Source of the DNA: Hyphomonas sp. UBA5111
Lineage (GTDB): Bacteria; Pseudomonadota; Alphaproteobacteria; Caulobacterales; Hyphomonadaceae
Direction of reading: 5' to 3'
Length of the DNA: 7,451 nt
NCBI GenBank assembly: GCA_002414505.1
Contig: DHZF01000150.1
Coordinates: 1-7,451 of the forward strand
Within the stretch, counting starts at the first letter, position 1; the number at the start of each line of letters is the position of its first letter. The position numbers and the translations under genes were made by a program. The notes under the pieces are model-generated. The model saw only the letters and a program-made list of their open reading frames with translations. It did no database searches and had not been told where the DNA came from. This document shows, piece after piece, positions 1 to 5,375 of the stretch.

Positions 1-144
1 GCCGTCCTGTTCCCGTTCGACCGTATCCTCGACATGATGCGGACGGTGACCAATGTGACGGGCGACCTCACCGTCGCGACGGCGGTGGCGAAATGGGAAG
101 GCGAGCTGGACGAAGAGGTCTTCCGCGCCCGCGACCCGGTCTAG
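1..144 (+). CDS. Dicarboxylate/amino acid:cation symporter, C-terminal end (5' truncated)
   Basis: This is the last 47 codons of a gene that begins before the window, open from base 1 to TAG at 142-144. The peptide matches the eighth transmembrane helix and tail of the SDF/DAACS (GltP, DctA, Glt-Ph) transporters, which import acidic amino acids or C4-dicarboxylates with Na+ or H+ across the inner membrane. The visible residues D7, D11, R14, T15, N18 and D22, within DRILDMMRT and NVTGD, have the same spacing as D390, D394, R397, T398, N401 and D405 of the archaeal homologue Glt-Ph. There they bind the substrate amino group, the side-chain carboxylate and cations. The arginine at the R397 position favours an acidic substrate, since neutral amino acid members of the family replace it. 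The tail is short and acidic. The family call is firm; the exact substrate cannot be read from this fragment. Confidence 0.9.
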   Translation, partial: AVLFPFDRILDMMRTVTNVTGDLTVATAVAKWEGELDEEVFRARDPV

Positions 145-148
145 GCCC

Positions 149-685
149 ATGGCGCAAACCTGGATTGCCTTGTTGCGCGGAGTAAATGTCGGGGGCACGG
201 GCAAGCTGCCCATGGCCGATTTCCGCGCCGCGCTCTCGGCAGCCGGGTTCGGGAATGTGCGCAGCTACATCCAGTCCGGCAACATCATCCTTGAATCCGA
301 ACGCGACCGCGAGACGGTCGAAAGTCGGATCAAGGACATCCTGCAAGACGAGTTCAGCCTCGACCGGCCCGTCCTGCTCCGCTCTGTCGATCAATTGCGC
401 ACGGCCCTCGCGGACAATCCCTTCCCCCAGGCGGAGGCCAACCCCAAGACCCTGCACATCATGTTCCTGACCGGTAAGGTCTCACTGGACGAAGCGGGAT
501 TGCGCGCGCTCTGCGACAAGGGCGAGGAATTTTCGCTCCTCGGCGATGTCTTCTACCTGTACACCCCCAATGGCTATGGCCGCTCCAAGCCTGCCGAAAG
601 GCTCGACCGGTTCCTCAAGGCCGAGGCGGTCACGGCCCGGAACCTCAATTCCTTTCAGAAAATTCTCGCTCTCAGCGCCAACTGA
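149..685 (+). CDS. DUF1697 family protein
   Basis: A 178-residue soluble protein with the hallmarks of DUF1697: LLRGVNVGG at residues 8-16, SYIQSGNI at 39-46, an NPFP turn near 90-93, an FYLYTPNGYGRSK segment at 135-147 and TARNLNS at 162-168. The length is typical and the protein looks complete. No signal peptide or membrane helix is visible. The biochemical function of the family is not established, and I see no catalytic signature. The ATG lies only 4 nt after the stop codon of the symporter and has no clear Shine-Dalgarno sequence, so it is probably translated by coupling to that gene and co-transcribed with it. No strong hairpin terminator follows. The family call is confident; the role is unknown. 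Confidence 0.9.
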   Translation: MAQTWIALLRGVNVGGTGKLPMADFRAALSAAGFGNVRSYIQSGNIILESERDRETVESRIKDILQDEFSLDRPVLLRSVDQLRTALADNPFPQAEANPKTLHIMFLTGKVSLDEAGLRALCDKGEEFSLLGDVFYLYTPNGYGRSKPAERLDRFLKAEAVTARNLNSFQKILALSAN

Positions 686-715
686 CATTCCCCCAACGCC
701 AGTCATGTTCGGTTC

Positions 716-729
716 AACAATCGATTGTT
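716..729. promoter_or_regulatory. Perfect 14-bp palindrome in the leader of the DUF937 gene
   Basis: AACAATCGATTGTT is a perfect inverted repeat without a spacer, centred about 43 nt upstream of the DUF937 start codon, in an AT-rich stretch of an otherwise GC-rich window. Its symmetry and position would suit an operator for a dimeric regulator or a promoter-proximal protein site. No regulator is identifiable from the sequence. The basal promoter is not clear: TTGTTA at 726-731 could act as a -35 element, but the matching -10 is weak. Confidence 0.35.
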
Positions 730-765
730 ACGCATAACCCAAGTTAATCTGAATGGAGTTGGGAA

Positions 766-1407
766 ATGGCTGGTATCAATCTTTTTGACATGCTGACACA
801 GGCAAACAATGGCGCTGCGGTACAGCAGGTAGGCCAACAGGCCGGCCTGCAGCCGGACATGGCGCAAGCGGCGATCAAGGCCCTGTTGCCCGCCATTGCG
901 GGCGGCCTGCAGCGCAATGTTCAGCAACCCGGCGGGCTTCAATCCCTGCTTGGTGCCCTGCAAAACGGCCAGCACGCGCAATATCTCGACCAGCCGGACT
1001 CGCTGGCCCAGCCGAACGCCATCGCCGACGGCAATGCCATTCTCGGCCATCTGCTCGGCTCCAAGGACACAAGCCGCGCCGTCGCTGCGCAGGCTGCGAA
1101 GAAAACCGGCCTCAGCGAGCAGGTCATGAAATCCATGCTGCCCATGGTCGCCTCCATGGCGATGGCGTCGCTGTCGAAGCAGACCCAGCAGCCTGACATG
1201 GCCTCAGCCCTGTCCGGCATGATGAGCGGCAAGCAGCCACAAGCGGCGCAAGCGGGTATTGGCGGTCTTCTGGGCGGCCTGCTCGGCGGCAAGAAGCAAT
1301 CCTCCGGCGGCGCGGGCGCAATGGGCATGCTCGGCGGTCTTCTGGACGCTGACGGCGACGGCAATCCGATGGACGACATCTTCCAGATTGTGATGACGCG
1401 CCGCTAG
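766..1407 (+). CDS. DUF937 domain protein with C-terminal calcium-loop-like motif
   Basis: A 213-residue protein with the DUF937 architecture. Two related helical repeats are visible: residues 18-48, with AGLQPDMAQAAIKALLPAIAG, and 105-136, with TGLSEQVMKSMLPMVASMA. Between them lies NAIADGNAILGHLLGSKD (84-101). The C-terminal part is Gly-rich (GIGGLLGGLLGGKK, 164-177) and ends in DADGDGNPMDD (194-204), whose D-x-D-x-D-G-x(3)-D spacing resembles a calcium-binding loop of the EF-hand or dockerin type. No signal peptide or membrane helix is evident. The start is supported by GGAG at 755-758, 7 nt before the ATG. The gene has an 80-nt leader and is probably its own transcription unit. Family function is not established; calcium binding is inferred from the motif only. 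Confidence 0.87.
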   Translation: MAGINLFDMLTQANNGAAVQQVGQQAGLQPDMAQAAIKALLPAIAGGLQRNVQQPGGLQSLLGALQNGQHAQYLDQPDSLAQPNAIADGNAILGHLLGSKDTSRAVAAQAAKKTGLSEQVMKSMLPMVASMAMASLSKQTQQPDMASALSGMMSGKQPQAAQAGIGGLLGGLLGGKKQSSGGAGAMGMLGGLLDADGDGNPMDDIFQIVMTRR

Positions 1408-1424
1408 GGCTCGGAACCGGACGC

Positions 1425-1455
1425 TGCCTGAGGTATTGAAACCTCATGCATTTTT
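1425..1455 (+). promoter_or_regulatory. Hairpin plus T-run covering the PAP2 gene start
   Basis: TGC at 1425-1427 pairs with GCA at 1448-1450. After one C/T mismatch, TGAGGT at 1429-1434 pairs with ACCTCA at 1441-1446, closing a 6-nt loop. Five T residues follow at 1451-1455. The element looks like a weak intrinsic terminator for the DUF937 gene, yet the stem contains both the only Shine-Dalgarno-like stretch (GAGG, 1430-1433) and the start codon (1446-1448) of the PAP2 gene. It could therefore be an attenuator or a translation-masking hairpin. The stem is short, so chance is possible. Confidence 0.35.
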
Positions 1456-2180
1456 CCCGGACCCAATGGCTGTGCGCCGCTCTCAGCCTGTTCGTCTTTG
1501 CCGGTCTCGCTCTGGGCGAGGCCGGCATCTGGCCTCTGGAGGCGTTTGACCGCGCCATTACCGATGCCGTCCCGGCCCTGCGCACGGAAACCCTCAACCT
1601 GCTGATGCTGGTCGTCACGGCGCTGGGCGATTCCCGCTTCCTCATTTTTGTCGCCTTGGTGACCGTGCTCGCCCTGCTCGCCGCAAGGGCCTGGCGCGAG
1701 GCGCTTCTGTTCGGCGCCGCCTTCGCCCTGATGCCGGCCATTGTGAAGCTGCTGAAGATGACCATCGCCCGCCCCCGGCCCACGGTGGATCTCTATGGCG
1801 GCGTCGAATCTTTCAGCTTCCCAAGCGGTCATGCCACCAATTCCGCCCTCATCTACGGGGCGCTGGCCCTGCTTGCGCTGGCGGTCTTCCGCAAGCTGCC
1901 CGGCCGCCTGCTCGCCGCAGCCTTCGCCCTGCTCGCCGTCATGATCGCCGTCTCGCGCATCTATCTCGGCGCGCACTGGCCGAGCGACACGCTTGCCGGG
2001 CTCGGTCTCGCCAGCCTGATGCTGACCCTCATGTCGGTCGTCCAGGACGAATTGCGCCTGCCGGACGCGGCAAAATTCGTCCCCTTCGTCCTGATCCTGC
2101 TCACCGCGGCCTTCCCGCTCTACCTGCTCATCGCCCTGCCGGAAGCGCGCGAACTCTACACAGCGCTCCACGCCGAATAG
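1446..2180 (+). CDS. PAP2-family membrane lipid phosphatase
   Basis: A 244-residue integral membrane protein of the PAP2 (type 2 phosphatidic acid phosphatase) superfamily. All three signature motifs are present and intact: K104-x6-R111-P112 (KMTIARPRP), PSGH at 126-129, and S170-R171-x5-H177-x3-D181 (SRIYLGAHWPSD). H177 is the expected nucleophile, H129 the acid/base, and D181 its partner. About six hydrophobic helices flank these motifs, which places catalysis on the periplasmic side. Relatives dephosphorylate phosphatidic acid, phosphatidylglycerol phosphate, undecaprenyl pyrophosphate or lipid A; which of these applies cannot be told. An in-frame TGA at 1437-1439 rules out an upstream start. 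It lies 38 nt after the DUF937 gene and 39 nt before the MATE gene on the same strand, so a shared transcript is possible but not shown. Confidence 0.93.
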   Translation: MHFSRTQWLCAALSLFVFAGLALGEAGIWPLEAFDRAITDAVPALRTETLNLLMLVVTALGDSRFLIFVALVTVLALLAARAWREALLFGAAFALMPAIVKLLKMTIARPRPTVDLYGGVESFSFPSGHATNSALIYGALALLALAVFRKLPGRLLAAAFALLAVMIAVSRIYLGAHWPSDTLAGLGLASLMLTLMSVVQDELRLPDAAKFVPFVLILLTAAFPLYLLIALPEARELYTALHAE

Positions 2181-2219
2181 GTCTCGCCCCCACACCGCAA
2201 TCAGGCTAAGCGGGCGGGC

Positions 2220-3524
2220 ATGCTGACCCGCGGAAAAGTCTTTTCCCTCGCCGTGCCGATCATCCTGGCGCAGGCCGCGACCGCCACGACAGGTGTCGTC
2301 GACACCGCCATCATGGGCCGGTTCGGGGACAAGGCAGACCTCGCCGCCGTGGCCATCGCGGCCGTCGCCTACAGTTTCATCTATTGGGGCTTCGGCTTCC
2401 TGCGCATGTCGACCACGGGCCTGACGGCGCAGGCCAATGGTCAGGGCGACACAGCCGAATCCCGCGCCATCCTGCTGCGCGCGCTGATGCTCGGCGGCGC
2501 CATCGGCGTGTCCCTGTTCCTGCTCTCTCCGCTCTTGAAGATCGGCACCTTTGCGGCCTTTGAGGGCACACAGACGGTCGAATCCCTGGCCAAGGGCTAT
2601 TTCAATGCCCGCATCTGGGGCGCCCCCGCTTACCTGATGGGCCTCGCCGTCACCGGCTGGATGCTTGGTACGGGCAAGACCGGCCAGATGCTCGCTTTCC
2701 AGATCGTCATGAACGGCACCAATGCCGGGCTCGATGCGTGGTTCGTCGCGGGCCTCGACTGGGGCCCGACCGGCATCGGCGCGGGCACCGCGATTGCCGA
2801 ATGGGTCGCCCTCGGCTTTGGCCTCATCCTCGTCGCGCCCGCCTTACGGGGTCATGCCCGCCTGCTCGACCGCGACAAGCTCACCGCACTGTTCGCCGCC
2901 AATCGCGACATCATGCTCCGCACGCTGGCCTTGGTCTTCTGCTTTGCCTGGTTCGTCCGCTCCGGCACGCTGATCTCGACCGCCGTGACCGCCGGCAATG
3001 AAGTCCTGCTCCAGTTCATCACCGTCGCCGCCTTCGTCCTCGACGGCTTTGCCTTCGTCGCGGAGAAGGAGGCGGGCGAGGCCTATGGCGCCCGCGACAG
3101 CAAACGTCTTGCCCGCGCGATGCGTCTGACAACCGAATTCGCCCTCGTCTCCGGCGCCGCGATCTCGCTGCTCTATTTGTTCGGCGGAGGCTGGGTGATC
3201 GAGACCTTTATCCGCGATCCCGAAGCGCGCGCAGCAACGCTGGCTTACCTTCCCTATTGCGCGGCTGTCCCCCTGCTCGGCATCGCAGCATGGCAGCTGG
3301 ACGGGCTCTTCCTCGGCACGACACAGGGCCGCGCGCTGCGCAATGCCGGCATCATCTCTGCCGGGCTCTATCTCGGGGCAGACCTGCTGCTCCGCCCGGC
3401 CTGGGGCAATACCGGCGTGTGGGTCGCCTTCCTGATGATGTATGTTTTCCGCGCCGCCGCGCTCGGCGCCTATGTGCCGGGCCTGTTCAGAGATCTTTCC
3501 CGACGGCTTCAGCCAGTGTCGTGA
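2220..3524 (+). CDS. MATE family efflux transporter, DinF-like
   Basis: A 434-residue polytopic inner-membrane protein with about twelve hydrophobic helices, the normal size for a MATE transporter. These export cationic drugs or metabolites in exchange for Na+ or H+. The N-terminal half opens with AVPIILAQ and VVDTAIMGRFGD (about residues 11-38), the conserved first-helix pattern. The second half carries LDGFAFVAEKEAGEAYGARD (274-293), which matches the conserved LDGFA...E segment of the DinF branch. Substrate is not predictable. The chosen ATG gives the usual N-terminus, but no good Shine-Dalgarno sequence precedes it, only GC-rich GCGGGCGGGC. The 3' end overlaps that of convergent pyrD by 38 nt. 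The family call is firm; the DinF subgroup is likely. Confidence 0.92.
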   Translation: MLTRGKVFSLAVPIILAQAATATTGVVDTAIMGRFGDKADLAAVAIAAVAYSFIYWGFGFLRMSTTGLTAQANGQGDTAESRAILLRALMLGGAIGVSLFLLSPLLKIGTFAAFEGTQTVESLAKGYFNARIWGAPAYLMGLAVTGWMLGTGKTGQMLAFQIVMNGTNAGLDAWFVAGLDWGPTGIGAGTAIAEWVALGFGLILVAPALRGHARLLDRDKLTALFAANRDIMLRTLALVFCFAWFVRSGTLISTAVTAGNEVLLQFITVAAFVLDGFAFVAEKEAGEAYGARDSKRLARAMRLTTEFALVSGAAISLLYLFGGGWVIETFIRDPEARAATLAYLPYCAAVPLLGIAAWQLDGLFLGTTQGRALRNAGIISAGLYLGADLLLRPAWGNTGVWVAFLMMYVFRAAALGAYVPGLFRDLSRRLQPVS

Positions 3525-4542
3525 ACCCGTCTGCCTGCACAAGGCGGACAAGTTCGCGGTTGATCCGCTCAGCGAGGCCCGGCCCCTCATAGATCATCGC
3601 GGAATAGAGTTGCACGGCATGGGCCCCTGCCCGGATCTTGCGATAGGCATCGGCCCCGCTGGCAATGCCGCCCGCGCCGATCAGGTCGAACTCGCCCTTC
3701 AGCTCCCGCGCGAACGCCGCCAGCACATCCGTTGATGCGTCCATCAGCGGGGCGCCCGACAGGCCGCCTGCCTCATCCTTTTGTGCACTTTTCAAACTGT
3801 CCGGTCGCGCCAGGGTCGTGTTCGACACGATCAGGCCTGACAGCCATGCGCCCGGCCCGCGCATGACACCGCAAATGTCCGCAATCGCTTCCGGATCGAG
3901 ATCGGGCGCCACTTTCAGGAAGACCGGCTTGCCCACCCGCTCGGTTGCTCCACAAGCGGTCAACAGCGCTTCCAGAGAGGCCTTGTCCTGCAGGCCGCGC
4001 AGGCCCGGCGTATTCGGCGAGGAAATATTCACCGTGATATAGTCCGCATGGGGCGCAACGGATTCGATGCCGAGCACATAGTCCGCCACCCGGTCATCAC
4101 TGTCCTTGTTCGCGCCGACATTTGCGCCCAACGGGACGGCGCCGGAATAGGCCTTGAGGTTGGCAACGAAAGTGTCGAGACCCTCATTGTTGAAGCCCAT
4201 CCGGTTGATGACCGCCTTGTCATCGCTGAGGCGGAACAGGCGCGGTTTCGGATTTCCGGCCTGCGGCTTCGGCGTGACCGTGCCGCACTCGACAAAACCG
4301 AACCCATATTTCGACATGGCGGTCGGCACGTCGCAATTCTTGTCGAACCCGGCGGCCAGACCCACCGGCCCGGACAGGGCGAGTCCCGATTTCGGCAGCT
4401 TCACTGCGAGGGTCGGATGCGTGGCCGGAGGATTGATCGGCACACCCAGCCTGGCCTTCAGCAGACGGATCGTCGCCGTGTGCGCCGCCTCCGGGGGCAA
4501 CAGTTTCACAGCGGCAACGCCGAGATCAGTCAGGCTCATCAT
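3487..4542 (-). CDS. pyrD: Dihydroorotate dehydrogenase (quinone), class 2
   Basis: A 351-residue enzyme that oxidises dihydroorotate to orotate, the fourth step of pyrimidine synthesis, passing electrons through FMN to membrane quinone. Visible motifs are GLAAGFDKNCD (61-71), GFVECGTVTPKPQAGNPKPR (82-101), INRMGFNNEG (112-121), NVGANKDS (141-148), VNISSPNTPGLRG (171-183), FLKVAPD (208-214), VSNTT (239-243) and the phosphate-binding GAGGIASG (289-296). S175 in the NISSPN loop is the catalytic base of class 2 enzymes; class 1 uses cysteine. The N-terminal helical stretch (1-35) fits the membrane-associating extension of class 2. Translation may begin at either of two adjacent ATG codons; AGAGGA at 4548-4553 lies 5 nt before the first and 8 nt before the second. 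The start overlaps the upstream DUF952 gene by 17 nt, and the end overlaps the MATE gene by 38 nt. Confidence 0.97.
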   Translation of the reverse strand: MMSLTDLGVAAVKLLPPEAAHTATIRLLKARLGVPINPPATHPTLAVKLPKSGLALSGPVGLAAGFDKNCDVPTAMSKYGFGFVECGTVTPKPQAGNPKPRLFRLSDDKAVINRMGFNNEGLDTFVANLKAYSGAVPLGANVGANKDSDDRVADYVLGIESVAPHADYITVNISSPNTPGLRGLQDKASLEALLTACGATERVGKPVFLKVAPDLDPEAIADICGVMRGPGAWLSGLIVSNTTLARPDSLKSAQKDEAGGLSGAPLMDASTDVLAAFARELKGEFDLIGAGGIASGADAYRKIRAGAHAVQLYSAMIYEGPGLAERINRELVRLVQADGFTTLAEAVGKDL

Positions 4543-4891
4543 TCAGATCCTCTGGCATGACCGGGGCCCCATCCTCACCGCGCGCGAGCCGCCAGACGGC
4601 ATCGGCCTTGGCGATCTGCAGGCGGCCATAGAGGTGGGGGAACAATTGCCCGCCCCGGCTCGTTTCCCATTTGAGTGGCGGCAACCGGTCCACCGGGAAG
4701 CGGACAAGCCGCACATCCTTCAGGCCGGAAAAATACTTTGCCGCCGTCTCGCCGACCTGCTCGGCCGTAGAGAAGTGCACATAGCCATCCTCCCGGTCGA
4801 TGGGCACATCGGTCACGCCGGAGGCCTCGGCCGCGCGCCACTGGTCATCGGTCAGCAATTTGTAGACATGCGCGTCTTCCATACTCGCCAT
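4526..4891 (-). CDS. DUF952 family protein
   Basis: A 121-residue soluble protein that matches DUF952 over nearly its full length: VYKLL (9-13), DREDGYVHFSTAEQ (32-45), an alternating hydrophobic strand RLVRFPVDRL (61-70), KWE (74-76) and FPHLYG (84-89). The conserved His and acidic residues could form an active site, but no reaction is established for the family. The start is uncertain: ATG at 4889-4891 has no clear Shine-Dalgarno sequence, and ATG at 4880-4882 (Met4) would give a more usual family N-terminus. It is the first gene of a probable two-gene operon, its last 17 nt being read in another frame as the start of pyrD. The pairing suggests linked expression rather than a proven role in pyrimidine metabolism. 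Confidence 0.9.
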   Translation of the reverse strand: MASMEDAHVYKLLTDDQWRAAEASGVTDVPIDREDGYVHFSTAEQVGETAAKYFSGLKDVRLVRFPVDRLPPLKWETSRGGQLFPHLYGRLQIAKADAVWRLARGEDGAPVMPEDLNDEPD

Positions 4892-4955
4892 TCAGCAGGC
4901 TTTGACGCGCGGCGCAATATTGGGCCACTGTTGGAAAGGACCAAAGGGACAGATT
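4892..4955. promoter_or_regulatory. Short divergent intergenic region, DUF952-pyrD / DUF4112
   Basis: These 64 nt separate two divergent genes, so they, with the gene edges, should hold promoters for both directions. TTGACG at 4902-4907 resembles a -35 box for the + strand, but no convincing -10 lies at the right distance. The only clear signal is the purine-rich ribosome binding site of the DUF4112 gene at 4944-4949. Confidence 0.3.
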
Positions 4956-5375
4956 ATGCCATCACGGATTACGCGCGAAGAAGCCGAATTGCTCCATTTG
5001 CCCAATGGGCGCACCGTCGCTGACGAAATCGCCGGCTTCGACCGGTTCTCGGATCTGATGGATACGCGCTTCAAGATTGCGGGCGTGCCGTTTGGTCTCG
5101 ACTCCCTGCTCGGCCTCCTGCCCGTGGCAGGCGATGCGATTACGGGCGCGGCGGGCCTCTATGCGCTCGGCACGGCAGCGCGGCTCAAACTGCCCATCAC
5201 GGCGCACATTCAGATCATCTGGAATCTTGTGGTCGATGTGGTCATCGGCTCCATCCCGCTGGCGGGCGATGTGTTCGACTTCTTCTTCCGGTCCCACCGC
5301 AAGAATTTCCGCGTCGTCGAGAAACACCTGATCAAGCGCGCCAAGCGTCATCACAAGGATCTGGCCAAAGCCTAG
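4956..5375 (+). CDS. DUF4112 domain membrane protein
   Basis: A 139-residue protein of the DUF4112 family. The core has GVPFGLDSLLGLLPVAGD (43-60) and NLVVDVVIGSIPLAGDVFDF (90-109). Both parts contain a P-x-A-G-D motif (P56-D60 and P101-D105) after a glycine-rich hydrophobic stretch, which suggests an internal pseudo-repeat, probably of paired membrane or re-entrant helices. The tail (112-139) is very basic, with many Lys, Arg and His, and is probably cytoplasmic. Family function is unknown. I chose ATG 4956 because AAGGGA at 4944-4949 lies 6 nt upstream; the frame is open further to a TTG at 4902, but that would add an untypical 18-residue extension. Its TAG shares the palindrome CTAG with the stop of the convergent large gene. 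Confidence 0.87.
   Translation: MPSRITREEAELLHLPNGRTVADEIAGFDRFSDLMDTRFKIAGVPFGLDSLLGLLPVAGDAITGAAGLYALGTAARLKLPITAHIQIIWNLVVDVVIGSIPLAGDVFDFFFRSHRKNFRVVEKHLIKRAKRHHKDLAKA

Noticed and set aside
734..747. Full CtrA binding site upstream of the DUF937 gene
   Set aside because: The minus strand reads TTAA-N6-TTAT, one base short in spacing and one mismatch from TTAA-N7-TTAA, so it was kept only as a weak remark.
1404..2195. Long minus-strand open frame of 263 codons opposite the PAP2 gene
   Set aside because: It is antisense to a gene with complete PAP2 catalytic motifs, has a Gln/Glu/Gly/Arg-rich composition typical of frames opposite GC-rich coding sequence, and shows no recognisable domain.
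4902..4955. TTG start that would extend the DUF4112 protein by 18 residues
   Set aside because: The ATG at 4956 has a good ribosome site and gives a normal family N-terminus; the extension has no such support.
4154..5023. Plus-strand open frame of 289 codons opposite pyrD and the DUF952 gene
   Set aside because: Both opposite genes have clear conserved motifs and the antisense product has none; long shadows are expected at this GC content.
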